In this document: positions 8,342 to 17,046 of the stretch, piece after piece
Layout of the letters: each line of letters begins with the position of its first letter
Numbering within the stretch: position 1 is the first letter of the stretch
Source: Marinitoga sp. 38H-ov
GTDB taxonomy: Bacteria > Thermotogota > Thermotogae > Petrotogales > Petrotogaceae
DNA: 64,000 nt
Assembly: GCF_011057715.1 (NCBI RefSeq)
Contig: NZ_LNGH01000002.1
Span: 124,001 to 188,000, forward strand
Direction of reading: 5' to 3'
The notes under the pieces: generated by a model
Database searches by the model: none
What the model was told of the DNA's origin: nothing
What the model saw: the letters and a program-made list of their open reading frames with translations, nothing else
Position numbers and translations under genes: made by a program

Positions 8342-9457
8342 TTAAGCAAATTTATCATAATAAATCTTATCTTCAGGTATTCCATTGTTTTTCATAACAT
8401 TAACACATGCATTTATCATTCCAGGGCTTCCACATAAATAACCTTCTTTGGGAGTATTTGGATCCATTTTTTCCTTAAAGTATTTATCTAATACATCTGT
8501 AATTAATCCAACTTCACCATCCCAGTTATCTTCAGGTAAAGGTTCTGATAAAGCAACAACAAAATGTAGGTTTGGCCATTTCTTTTCTAATTCTTTAAAT
8601 AAATCTATATAATACACATCTCTTAATGATCTAGCTCCAAAGAAATACCAAACATTTCTATTTGTCATTCCTTTTTCAAACATATCTAAAATTATTGATT
8701 TTAAAGGAGCCATACCAGATCCACCCGCAACACCAATAACATCTGCATCTGTATCTCTTAAATAAAAATCGCCAAAAGGTCCAATAACTTCCATTTCATC
8801 TCCTTCTTTTAAATAATTATGAACATATGTTGTTGCAATCCCTCCAGGAACTAACCTTATCAATAGTTCAAATGAATCTTTTTGAGATGGAATAGAAGAT
8901 ATTGAATATGCTCTTTGGGTAGGCTCTTTAATTTTTTCATATGGCGGAACAACTATTTGCATATATTGGCCCGCTTTAAAATTAACTTCATTTGGATCTA
9001 ATAATTTAAAACGAACTTCTTTAATGTCATGTGTGACATCAGTGATCTTTTCTATTCTTGTTTTATATTTTTTTACATTAAATAATTCTTCAGGTAACCA
9101 TATATCAATGTCCTTTTTAACTTTCACTTGACATGACAATCTAACATTTTCCTTCATTTCTTCTGGAGTTAATAACGGTGTTTCTGTAGGTAAATGAGGA
9201 CCTACATCAGATAATACTTTTACTTTACAAGCACCACAACTACCTCTTCCACCACAAGCAGAAGGAACAAAAATTCCTGTTTCTGATAATGTAGTTAAAA
9301 GTGATGCTCCTCCATTTACCGTTAATTCTTTTTCTCCATTTATTTTAACTTTAACTTCTCCATAATTATTTACAATTCCATCAACAACTGCAATAATTGC
9401 AGCTAAAACACCACTAATAATAGAAACAACTAATGGTGCAGTAATTATAGGACTCAT
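8342..9457 (-). CDS. nqrF: Na+-translocating NADH dehydrogenase subunit F (NADH/FAD/[2Fe-2S])
   Basis: The 371-residue protein matches NqrF domain for domain: one N-terminal membrane helix (residues 5-30), a plant-type ferredoxin domain with Cys68, Cys74, Cys77 and Cys109, an FAD domain (RAYSIS about 205) and an NADH domain (GGSGMAPLKSI), ending in DKFA. NqrF takes electrons from NADH and passes them to the membrane subunits. Its presence, rather than RnfB and RnfC, marks this as an Nqr-type complex. It lies last of the five nqr genes; no nqrA is seen. Confidence 0.93.
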   Translation of the reverse strand: MSPIITAPLVVSIISGVLAAIIAVVDGIVNNYGEVKVKINGEKELTVNGGASLLTTLSETGIFVPSACGGRGSCGACKVKVLSDVGPHLPTETPLLTPEEMKENVRLSCQVKVKKDIDIWLPEELFNVKKYKTRIEKITDVTHDIKEVRFKLLDPNEVNFKAGQYMQIVVPPYEKIKEPTQRAYSISSIPSQKDSFELLIRLVPGGIATTYVHNYLKEGDEMEVIGPFGDFYLRDTDADVIGVAGGSGMAPLKSIILDMFEKGMTNRNVWYFFGARSLRDVYYIDLFKELEKKWPNLHFVVALSEPLPEDNWDGEVGLITDVLDKYFKEKMDPNTPKEGYLCGSPGMINACVNVMKNNGIPEDKIYYDKFA

Positions 9458-9466
9458 TATATCACC

Positions 9467-10063
9467 TCACTGTACATTAAGCATTCCAGAAAAACCTATA
9501 AATGCCATAGCCATAATACCAATAATAATTAATGTTAAACCTGGTCCTTTTAGTGCTGCAGGAACATTAGGACTATTATCCACTCTCTTTCTTATAGCTG
9601 CTAATGCCATAATTGCAAGCCACCATCCTAATCCAGAACCTAAACCATAGAAAATTGATTGAATAAATGTATAATATCTTAATTGCATAAATAATGTTAC
9701 CCCTAATATAGCACAATTAACTGTAATTAAAGGTAAGAATATGCCTAAACTCATATATAAATTTGGAGATAATCTATCAATTAACATCTCTAAAATTTGT
9801 ACTACTGCAGCTATTACTATAATAAATATAATATATCTTAAATATTCAATTTCAAATGGAATTATTATCTTATGGTATACAATCCAGTTTAAGGCTGTAG
9901 TAATTGTCATAACCATTGTAACAGCCATACCTAAACCATTTGAAGATGTTATATCCTTTGAAACTGATATAAATGAACACATTCCTAAGAAATTTGCTAA
10001 TAATATATTACTAGTAAATATTGATGCAAAAAATAATACGAATGGACTTATATCTGGAGCCAT
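9467..10063 (-). CDS. nqrE: Na+-translocating NADH dehydrogenase subunit E (RnfA/NqrE family)
   Basis: The 198-residue integral membrane protein has six predicted helices. Cys29 (FLGMCSF) and Cys117 (VNCAILG) occupy the positions that bind the intramembrane iron-sulfur cluster shared by NqrD and NqrE, so the electron path through the membrane is intact. NqrE and RnfA are homologous; the NqrF gene next door decides the name. It follows nqrD by a one-base overlap and has an AGGAGG site. Confidence 0.9.
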   Translation of the reverse strand: MAPDISPFVLFFASIFTSNILLANFLGMCSFISVSKDITSSNGLGMAVTMVMTITTALNWIVYHKIIIPFEIEYLRYIIFIIVIAAVVQILEMLIDRLSPNLYMSLGIFLPLITVNCAILGVTLFMQLRYYTFIQSIFYGLGSGLGWWLAIMALAAIRKRVDNSPNVPAALKGPGLTLIIIGIMAMAFIGFSGMLNVQ

Positions 10064-10665
10064 TATTTAGCCTCCTTTCTTAACATAATCCCCTTAGCCA
10101 CCCAAATAAATATAGCTAACATAAAAAAAGCACTTGGTGCCATCAACATAATTGTCCATGACATAAATCCTTCAGGTAAAACTCTTATTCCAAACAAGGT
10201 GCCAAATCCAAGTAATTCTCTAAAGAAAGCAACTGAAATTAGAACAACTAAATAACCCAATCCAGATGTAAAACCGTCCCAAAATGATATTATTGGACCA
10301 TTAGATTGAGCAAATCCTTCAGCTCTTCCCATAATTATACAATTTGTTATTATTAAACCGACATAAGGTCCTAAAGCCTTACTAATATCGGGCAAATATG
10401 CCCTTAAAATAATATCAACTATAATAACATAAAAAGCAATGATTAACGTTTGAACAATCATCCTAACTTTTCTTGGTATAAATCCTTTTATTATTGATAC
10501 TGTTAAACTAGAAAAAGCAGTAACTAAACTAACAGCTATTGTCATAATAAATGTATTTGTAAGATTATTAGTTACAGCTAAAGCAGAACAAATACCTAAT
10601 ATTTGAACAAAAACAGGATTATTGTACCAAACATTTTCTTTTAATATCTTGTTATATTCACTCAT
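10063..10665 (-). CDS. nqrD: Na+-translocating NADH dehydrogenase subunit D (RnfE/NqrD family)
   Basis: The 200-residue membrane protein has six predicted helices. Cys26 (QILGICSALAV) and Cys109 (IITNCIIMGRAE) supply the other half of the NqrD/NqrE iron-sulfur site. The 'GRAEGFA' loop and 'DGFTSGLGY' are family signatures. Start and stop codons overlap with the genes on either side, as expected for a complex made in fixed stoichiometry. Confidence 0.9.
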   Translation of the reverse strand: MSEYNKILKENVWYNNPVFVQILGICSALAVTNNLTNTFIMTIAVSLVTAFSSLTVSIIKGFIPRKVRMIVQTLIIAFYVIIVDIILRAYLPDISKALGPYVGLIITNCIIMGRAEGFAQSNGPIISFWDGFTSGLGYLVVLISVAFFRELLGFGTLFGIRVLPEGFMSWTIMLMAPSAFFMLAIFIWVAKGIMLRKEAK

Positions 10666-11279
10666 TATAATTCACCTCCTAGGAGGTCTTTTAATATTGT
10701 TAAATAATTATTAATCATATTAGCTACAGATTCTGATGTTCTTGTTGCTCCAGTGATTGCTTCAAATTTACCATTTTCATGATCAAAATCTCCTTTACCT
10801 GTCCCACCAATAATCATTTCTATTTTTCCATCTTTGATTTTTTCAAATTTAAATTGCTCTTTAAACCATGCTTCTTCAATTCTTCCGCCTAATCCTGGAG
10901 TCTCACTTTGAGTAATAAAATCAATACCAACTATTTCTGTTAAATCACGATTTACTGCTAAAACACCTCTAATTGTACTCCATAATCCATTTCCAACAAA
11001 AATAACTGCATATACATCTTCTCCATCAACATTTGACATATATACATCAATATCATTTATTTTTTTCTTTGAAATCTTTTTATCAAAAAGCTTATATGCT
11101 TCTTCATCAGAATTATATTCTATACCCATTGCTGATAAAATCGCTTTCCTTTGAAATAACTCTTCATTAATTTGTACTTTTTCTTTAGTTAATTCATTTG
11201 CTAAGGCTAGTACAAAAACAAAAACAAATGAAACTATAAAGGTGAATAATACTACATATAATTTACTATCTTTTTTCAT
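10665..11279 (-). CDS. nqrC: Na+-translocating NADH dehydrogenase subunit C (RnfG/NqrC family, FMN-binding)
   Basis: The 204-residue protein has one N-terminal helix (residues 8-27) and an extracytoplasmic FMN-binding domain. The covalent-flavin motif is ITGATRT with the acceptor Thr179, and 'SETPGLGGRI' is the conserved loop before it. At 204 residues it is closer to RnfG than to the roughly 260-residue NqrC of Vibrio. It overlaps nqrB by four bases. Confidence 0.9.
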   Translation of the reverse strand: MKKDSKLYVVLFTFIVSFVFVFVLALANELTKEKVQINEELFQRKAILSAMGIEYNSDEEAYKLFDKKISKKKINDIDVYMSNVDGEDVYAVIFVGNGLWSTIRGVLAVNRDLTEIVGIDFITQSETPGLGGRIEEAWFKEQFKFEKIKDGKIEMIIGGTGKGDFDHENGKFEAITGATRTSESVANMINNYLTILKDLLGGEL

Positions 11280-12172
11280 TTTTTCACCTTCTTTTTTGCT
11301 AATAATTCATCCATTAATGGTGCAAATGTATTACCTAATAACACCGCAAAACTCGTTCCTTCTGGGAATAATGAAAAAGTTCTAATTAAAATTGTTACTG
11401 TACCAATTAATAATCCATAATACCAATGTGCTTTTTGATTTTTTGGACCACTTATTGGATCAGTAGCCATAAAAACAGTAACAAACAATAAACTACCAGA
11501 CATTATAAATTCTAATGGAAAATTAATAAACCCTGCAAAATAAAAAATATAAGTTAATGCAGTTGCACTTAAAAATGTTGATACAATAATTTTCCAACTT
11601 GCAGTTTTGGTGTAAATTAAATAAATTGCTGCTATAATAATTAAGAAAATAAAACTTTCACCCATAGATCCTGATCTAAAACCAAAAAATGCCTTTAACA
11701 AATCTATAGTTTCCCCAGAATCTCTCATGATTTTTAATGGAGTAGCTGTTGTTACTACATCAATACCAAAACCTCCCGGCTTCATCCATCCATATGTCAT
11801 GACATTTGGAAATGTTATGTAGATAAATAATCTTCCAACAATAGCAGGATTAAAAGGATTCCTTCCAAACCCACCAAAAACCTCTTTACCAAATAATACT
11901 CCAAAAATAATTCCAATTAATGCAATCCACCAAGGAGTTAACGGAGGCAGAGATAATACAAAAAGCATAGATGTTACTAAAACAGCTTCTGAAACCTTTT
12001 TATTTACTCTCTTTTCCATTATGTATTCTGTAAAAATACCTCCAGCAAAAACAACCACACTTAGGATTAGCAATCGAACCCCATAAAAATATAAAGCAAA
12101 TAAATATATTGGGGCTAATGCATACAAAACTCTTCTCATCATAGGTTGCTTTAAGAAAAAACTTTTTTTCAC
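11276..12172 (-). CDS. nqrB: Na+-translocating NADH dehydrogenase subunit B (RnfD/NqrB family, FMN-binding)
   Basis: The 298-residue membrane protein carries the family signature GRNPFNPAIVGR (about 103-114) and the covalent FMN motif D138-V-V-T-T-A-T144. It lacks the N-terminal extension of Vibrio NqrB (about 410 residues), the region implicated there in quinone chemistry, and so resembles RnfD in length. It is the first gene of the operon, preceded by a GGGGG-type site and a clear promoter at 12203-12232. No nqrA or rnfC lies upstream; the next gene beyond the promoter is icd. Confidence 0.9.
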   Translation of the reverse strand: MKKSFFLKQPMMRRVLYALAPIYLFALYFYGVRLLILSVVVFAGGIFTEYIMEKRVNKKVSEAVLVTSMLFVLSLPPLTPWWIALIGIIFGVLFGKEVFGGFGRNPFNPAIVGRLFIYITFPNVMTYGWMKPGGFGIDVVTTATPLKIMRDSGETIDLLKAFFGFRSGSMGESFIFLIIIAAIYLIYTKTASWKIIVSTFLSATALTYIFYFAGFINFPLEFIMSGSLLFVTVFMATDPISGPKNQKAHWYYGLLIGTVTILIRTFSLFPEGTSFAVLLGNTFAPLMDELLAKKKVKK

Positions 12173-12202
12173 TAAATCACCCCCATTTTCTTTTTCTATA
12201 AA

Positions 12203-12237
12203 ATTATATCACATTTTTTTCGAAAATGTCACATTTT
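12203..12237 (-). promoter_or_regulatory. nqr operon promoter overlapped by a perfect palindrome
   Basis: Minus-strand -10 TATAAT occupies 12203-12208 and a -35-like GTGACA occupies 12227-12232, 18 bases apart. A perfect 7+1+7 palindrome (12223-12237, arms AAAATGT and ACATTTT) covers the -35, and its right half AAAAAAATGTGA recurs as a direct repeat running into the -10. This looks like an operator; the regulator (Rex-, CRP/FNR-type or other) cannot be named from the sequence. The gap 12173-12355 otherwise holds only the icd terminator. Confidence 0.6.
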
Positions 12238-12322
12238 TTTTATGCAACAATTTTTATCATATATTTATATTATAATTAATATTGTTTTAAATTCATTTCA
12301 ATTTTTCTTTTTAATAAAAAAA

Positions 12323-12348
12323 CAATTCCCACCGCTAGGTGAGAATTG
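12323..12348 (-). terminator. Terminator of the citrate-to-proline operon
   Basis: An 11-bp stem (12338-12348 with 12323-12333, one G-U pair, 4-base loop) followed on the minus strand by seven T residues lies 8 bases after the icd stop codon. Confidence 0.85.
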
Positions 12349-12355
12349 ATATTGA

Positions 12356-13456
12356 TTAAAAATTCTCTATAATTTTATCCACATATTCATTAGTTGATAA
12401 GGCTTTAGGAGATATATCAATTGTTGCATACCCATCTAAAATTGTTTTTTCAATTGAATTCTTAATCAAATTAGCGACTTCATTAAATCCGATATATTCA
12501 AACATCATAACTCCAGATAAAATCAATGAAGTTGGATTGGCCATTTCAGGATTTTTTATTCCTGGAGCTGTACCATGTGTTGGTTCAAATAATGCAATTT
12601 TATCTCCTATATTAGCTCCTGGAACAAGTCCAACACCACCAATTTGAGCAGATGCTGCATCAGACAAATAATCTCCATTTAGATTGGTTGTTATTAATAT
12701 GTCAAAATTTGAAGGATTTAACAATAATTGTTGAAACATATTATCTGCAATAATATCATTTATTTCAAGATGATTTATTTGATTATTAAATCCATTAAAA
12801 ACTTCATAGCACCATTTTCTAAAGTTTCCTTCTGTATATTTCATTATATTCCCTTTATGTACTATAGTTATTTTTTTTCTATTTTTCTTTATAGCATACT
12901 CAATAGCTTTTCTCATAAGTCTTTTAGTTTTATATTCGCTAATTGGTTTTATTCCAATTGATGCTTTGTTTAAATTTGTTCCAAATTTTTTATTCAAAAT
13001 TCTTATTAATTCATTTGATTCTTCAGAATTTTCTTCCCATTCAATACCACAATATACATCTTCTGTATTTTCCCTAAATATAATAATGTCAATTTTTTCT
13101 GGATTTTTTACAGGTGAATTTATACCTTTTATATATTTAACGGGTCTTATACATGCATATAAGTCCAATTCTTGTCTTAAAGCAACATTTAAGCTTCTAT
13201 ATCCGCTTCCAACTTGTGTTTCAAGAGGACCCTTAATCCCTATTTTAAATTCTTTCAATAATTTTATTGTTTCTTCCGGCAAAGGAGTTCCAAATTTTTC
13301 TATTGCTTTTTTACCTGCATATATTTCTTTCCAAATAATTTTCTTTTTACCTTTATATATAAAATCCATTGCTGAATTCCAAACTTTCATTGCTGATTTC
13401 ATAATATATGGACCTATCCCATCTCCTTCTATATATAAAATTTGAATTTTTTCCAT
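12356..13456 (-). CDS. icd: Isocitrate dehydrogenase, decarboxylating
   Basis: The 366-residue protein has the isocitrate/isopropylmalate dehydrogenase fold. The substrate motif 'GYRSLNVALRQELDLYACIRPVKY' (about 83-107) with phosphate-binding Ser and Asn and the Arg series is specific to isocitrate dehydrogenase. Metal and active-site residues appear in 'DIIIFRENTEDVYCGIEW' and near 'ADAASAQIGG', and the cofactor loop is 'FEPTHGTAPG'. It makes 2-oxoglutarate, the precursor of glutamate, and is the last gene of an operon that starts with citrate synthase. NADP use is likely but I did not establish it. Confidence 0.9.
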   Translation of the reverse strand: MEKIQILYIEGDGIGPYIMKSAMKVWNSAMDFIYKGKKKIIWKEIYAGKKAIEKFGTPLPEETIKLLKEFKIGIKGPLETQVGSGYRSLNVALRQELDLYACIRPVKYIKGINSPVKNPEKIDIIIFRENTEDVYCGIEWEENSEESNELIRILNKKFGTNLNKASIGIKPISEYKTKRLMRKAIEYAIKKNRKKITIVHKGNIMKYTEGNFRKWCYEVFNGFNNQINHLEINDIIADNMFQQLLLNPSNFDILITTNLNGDYLSDAASAQIGGVGLVPGANIGDKIALFEPTHGTAPGIKNPEMANPTSLILSGVMMFEYIGFNEVANLIKNSIEKTILDGYATIDISPKALSTNEYVDKIIENF

Positions 13457-13467
13457 TTTACCACCCC

Positions 13468-14499
13468 TTAAAATAATACTAAATTATCAGCATGTATAAA
13501 TTCTTCATAATCATTATCTATACTTTTTTTTCCAATAATATTTTTCCCTTCTAAAAAAGAGTAATTGCTAATTCCTTTTGCTATCAATTTATTATTATAA
13601 TAAACATTTACTGAATCCCCTTTTAAAAATTTGCCTTCTATTTTTTCAATACCAATAGGCAATAAACTTTTTCTTTCAAGAATAGCTTCTTTTGCACCTT
13701 TGTTTATAAATAATTTTCCTTTACTTTTAGATAAATATGCTATCCAGGCTTTTTTATTTTTTATTTTTTTATGTGGCAGAAAAATCGTCCCAATATTTTC
13801 TCCATTTATAAATTTTTCAATATTTTCTAAATTTTTACCATTACAAATACAAGTTTTTACTCCTGAATTTGAGGCTATTTTTCCAGCCTCTATTTTTGAA
13901 TTTATGCCTCCTGTTCCTAAAGATGTATTTTTTATTTTTAATAAATCAATTGCATTATTATAATTTTCTATTATTTTTTTATCCTTATCATATATCCCAT
14001 CAACAGAAGTTAATATTATCAAAGAATCAGCTCCCCATCCAATAGCAAAATAAGCTGAAAGAATATCATTATCTCCAAATTTAATTTCTTCAACAGACAC
14101 TGTATCATTCTCATTAATTATAGGTATTATTTTTAATTGATTTAAACCTATTAAAGTATTTTTCAAATTAATAAATCTAGACCTATTTGAAAAATCATCT
14201 CTTGTTAATAAAACCTGTGCAACTTTTTTATTATAAAAATTAAAAGCTTGTTCATATATTTTCATTAATTGCACTTGACCAATTGCACACAATGCCTGTT
14301 TTTGAGATAAACTTTTAATTGGATTTAATTTTAAATATTTTAAACCAACTGCTTTTGCACCAGAAGATACTAGAACAACTTTTTTATTATTATCTATTAA
14401 TCTTGATACAACTGAACTTAATTTAAAAACAAAAGATTCATCGATTTTATCTTCTTTAATTAATATGTTACTCCCTATTTTTATTACAATCTTTTCCAT
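13468..14499 (-). CDS. proB: Glutamate 5-kinase
   Basis: The 343-residue protein has an amino-acid kinase domain: 'KIGSNILI' at the N-terminus, 'VSSGAKAVGL' about residue 45, 'INENDTVSVEEIKFGDND' about 135 and 'GTGGINSKIEAGKIA' about 205. A PUA domain fills the C-terminal 80 residues. It phosphorylates glutamate in the first step of proline synthesis. It lies 2 bases downstream of proA and upstream of icd, so the proline branch and glutamate supply are co-transcribed. Confidence 0.93.
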   Translation of the reverse strand: MEKIVIKIGSNILIKEDKIDESFVFKLSSVVSRLIDNNKKVVLVSSGAKAVGLKYLKLNPIKSLSQKQALCAIGQVQLMKIYEQAFNFYNKKVAQVLLTRDDFSNRSRFINLKNTLIGLNQLKIIPIINENDTVSVEEIKFGDNDILSAYFAIGWGADSLIILTSVDGIYDKDKKIIENYNNAIDLLKIKNTSLGTGGINSKIEAGKIASNSGVKTCICNGKNLENIEKFINGENIGTIFLPHKKIKNKKAWIAYLSKSKGKLFINKGAKEAILERKSLLPIGIEKIEGKFLKGDSVNVYYNNKLIAKGISNYSFLEGKNIIGKKSIDNDYEEFIHADNLVLF

Positions 14500-14501
14500 T
14501 T

Positions 14502-15746
14502 TTAATCCCTCACATTATAATTACCTTGAATTACATATTTATAGGTAGTTAATTCCCTTAACCCTATTGGACCTCTTGCATGTATTTTTTGAGTACTAAT
14601 ACCCATTTCTGCTCCCATTCCAAATTCTCCACCATCTGTAAATCTAGTAGATGCATTAATGTATACTGTTGCAGAATCTATTTCATTAATAAATTTCATA
14701 GCATTAAAATAATTTTCCGTTAAAATAGATTCTGAATGACCTGTTGAATATTTTTTTATATGATTAATTGCATCATTAACATCTTCAACTACCTTTATTG
14801 AAAGAATTAAATCTAAATATTCTGTTTCCCAATCTTCTTCTATAGCTTTCTTCACATTAATAATATTTAGTACTTTTTCGCATCCTCTAATTTCTACATT
14901 TTTATCTTCCAATCTTTTTTTTAATATAGGAAGAATTTCCTCTGCAATATTTTTATGAATCAATACAGTTTCAACGGTATTGCATGTTCCTGGCCTCTGA
15001 GTTTTTGAATTAACAATAATTTCAGCAGATTTTTCTATATTAGCACTTTCATCTACATATATATGACAAACACCAACACCTGTTTCTAAAACAGGGACTG
15101 TAGAATTTTCTATAACAAATTCAATGAGACCTTTCCCCCCCCTAGGAATAATCAAATCCAAATAATTATTTAATTTAAGCATTTCATACACTAAATCTTT
15201 ATTTGTATTTTCCAGTAATTCTACTGCATTATCTGGTATCTCAGATTTTTTTAATGCTTCTTTTATAGATTTTACTATAGCCTTATTAGAATTAATTGCA
15301 TCAGATCCTCCTCTTAACATAATGGAATTCCCTGATTTCAAGGCTAATATTGTTGCTTCTAAGGTTACATTAGGTCTAGATTCATATATTATCCCTATTA
15401 CTCCTAGAGGAACTCTTATTTTGCTTATTCTCAAACCATCTTCTCTTAAAAAAGAGTCATATATTTCACCAACTGGATCATTTAAGTTCATTACTGTTTT
15501 ACAAGCATCTATCATTCCATTTATCCTTTTTTCATTTAAAACTAATCTATCTATTAAAGATTTCTTTATTCCTTTTTTTCTAGCATTTTCAATATCTAAT
15601 ATATTCACTTTTAATATACTATCTATATTTTTTTCAATTGTTTTGGATATTTCTAATATTGCATTATTTTTTTGTTTAGCGTTTAAGTTTTTCAAAATTT
15701 CAAAACTTTTTTTTAATTTCTTCGCTTTTACAAGTAATTCATTCAT
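14502..15746 (-). CDS. proA: Glutamate-5-semialdehyde dehydrogenase (gamma-glutamyl phosphate reductase)
   Basis: The 414-residue protein is full length. It shows the aldehyde-dehydrogenase fold with 'GVIGIIYESRPNVT' near residue 117, the catalytic cysteine in 'TQRPGTCNTVET' and the C-terminal 'FTDGGEFGMGAEMGISTQK' and 'ARGPIGLRELTTYKY' signatures. It reduces glutamyl-5-phosphate to the semialdehyde, the second step of proline synthesis. It begins 9 bases after proC. Confidence 0.95.
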   Translation of the reverse strand: MNELLVKAKKLKKSFEILKNLNAKQKNNAILEISKTIEKNIDSILKVNILDIENARKKGIKKSLIDRLVLNEKRINGMIDACKTVMNLNDPVGEIYDSFLREDGLRISKIRVPLGVIGIIYESRPNVTLEATILALKSGNSIMLRGGSDAINSNKAIVKSIKEALKKSEIPDNAVELLENTNKDLVYEMLKLNNYLDLIIPRGGKGLIEFVIENSTVPVLETGVGVCHIYVDESANIEKSAEIIVNSKTQRPGTCNTVETVLIHKNIAEEILPILKKRLEDKNVEIRGCEKVLNIINVKKAIEEDWETEYLDLILSIKVVEDVNDAINHIKKYSTGHSESILTENYFNAMKFINEIDSATVYINASTRFTDGGEFGMGAEMGISTQKIHARGPIGLRELTTYKYVIQGNYNVRD

Positions 15747-15755
15747 TTTATCACC

Positions 15756-16535
15756 TCAAAATTTATTATTCTTTAAATACGCTTCATATAGTGACTTCAT
15801 AATCGCTCCCTTTACACTTTTCTGCTCTAATTCATATAATCCTTTAATTGTAACACCTCCAGGTGAAGATACCCTATATTTTAATTGAGATAATTCAATA
15901 TTTTCTTTTTTTATAAATTCTATAGTTCCTTCAAAAGTTTTTAAAATAATTTCTTTTGCATCTTCTACATTGAATCCAATATTTATTGCTCCTTCAATAT
16001 AGCTTTCGAGTATATAAGCAGCGAATGCTGGACCACTACTATTTAAAATAGTAAAAGCATCAAATTTTTTTTCATCTATTTCCATAATTTCTCCTAATGG
16101 TCTTAGCATAGATATAACCTCTTCCTTTACGTCACTTTTTATTGAATTATTAAATGTTATAGCAGTTATACCTTTTCCTATTTTTGAAATAATAGTTGGC
16201 ATAATTCTTATTACATTTTTTTTATTAGATTTTTTTAATATTTCATTAAGACTTTTCCCAGCTGCAGTACTAATAATTACTGCATTATCATTATCTATTT
16301 TTGATATTTCATTTAATACATCATCCATATCTTTTGGTTTTACAGTTACAAAAATATATTTGGAATTTGAATAAATATCCTCAATATTTTCTCCTATTTT
16401 AACTCTACATTTTTTTTCATATTTTTTTATTTTTTCTCTATTTTTATCTATTATATAAAAATCATGTTCTTCATTTTGTAATATTTCTAATAACATACTT
16501 CCTATATTCCCAATACCAATTATTCCTAATTTCAT
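15756..16535 (-). CDS. proC: Pyrroline-5-carboxylate reductase
   Basis: I start at the ATG ending at 16535 (GGAG 8 bases upstream); a longer frame would overlap the preceding gene. The 259-residue protein has the NAD(P) motif 'GIIGIGNIGSML', the 'IRIMPTIISKIGKGITAI' segment and the C-terminal 'LKYRVSSPGGVTIKGLYELE' signature that forms the proline/P5C site. It completes proline synthesis. Its place between the aconitase small subunit and proA makes the operon run without a break from citrate to proline. Confidence 0.93.
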   Translation of the reverse strand: MKLGIIGIGNIGSMLLEILQNEEHDFYIIDKNREKIKKYEKKCRVKIGENIEDIYSNSKYIFVTVKPKDMDDVLNEISKIDNDNAVIISTAAGKSLNEILKKSNKKNVIRIMPTIISKIGKGITAITFNNSIKSDVKEEVISMLRPLGEIMEIDEKKFDAFTILNSSGPAFAAYILESYIEGAINIGFNVEDAKEIILKTFEGTIEFIKKENIELSQLKYRVSSPGGVTIKGLYELEQKSVKGAIMKSLYEAYLKNNKF

Positions 16536-16539
16536 ATTT

Positions 16540-17046
16540 TCACACTCCATAACCATTATATTTTTTTACATATTTATCTATTCCGCCAATTTCTAATAAT
16601 GCATTAATAAAATCCGGAAATGGTATAAATGTATATTTCTTATTTTGAGTTAAATTTAATACAATCCCTTTTTCAGTATCTATTTCTAACAAATCTTTTT
16701 CATTTATTTCATCTATTCCATTATCTTTTAACTCTATAACTGGTAACCCTATATTTATTGAGTTTCTATAAAAAATTCTTGCAAAAGATTTAGCAATTAT
16801 ACAGGAAACACCTGCAACTTTAATTATTCTAGGTGCATGTTCTCTTGAAGATCCTAAACCAAAGTTTTTTCCTCCAACAATAATGTCACCTTTCTCTACA
16901 TTTTTAGGAAAATCTTCCCTTGAATCTTCTAATACATGTTTTGCTAATTCTGGAAGATTAGATCTTAAATGAAAATATCTACCTGGTGCTATATGATCAG
17001 TAGATATATTTTCACCAAATTTCCATACTTTACCTTTTAAAATCAT
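16540..17046 (-). CDS. Aconitase/isopropylmalate-isomerase-family small subunit (LeuD type)
   Basis: The 168-residue swivel domain has the conserved 'GGKNFGLGSSREHAP' anion-binding loop and 'AKSFARIFYRNSINIGLP'. Family members pair with a large Fe-S subunit to isomerise citrate, isopropylmalate or homocitrate; specificity is set by the loop after 'PGRYFH', here LRSN. Because it lies between citrate synthase and icd and no leuA or leuB is near, I infer that it is the aconitase of the glutamate route. It overlaps the large-subunit gene by 4 bases. Confidence 0.85.
   Translation of the reverse strand: MILKGKVWKFGENISTDHIAPGRYFHLRSNLPELAKHVLEDSREDFPKNVEKGDIIVGGKNFGLGSSREHAPRIIKVAGVSCIIAKSFARIFYRNSINIGLPVIELKDNGIDEINEKDLLEIDTEKGIVLNLTQNKKYTFIPFPDFINALLEIGGIDKYVKKYNGYGV

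Noticed and set aside
12223-12237. Naming the nqr palindrome as a Rex site
   Set aside because: The half-sites do not match the usual TTGTGAA/TTAACAA pattern closely enough, so the regulator is left open.
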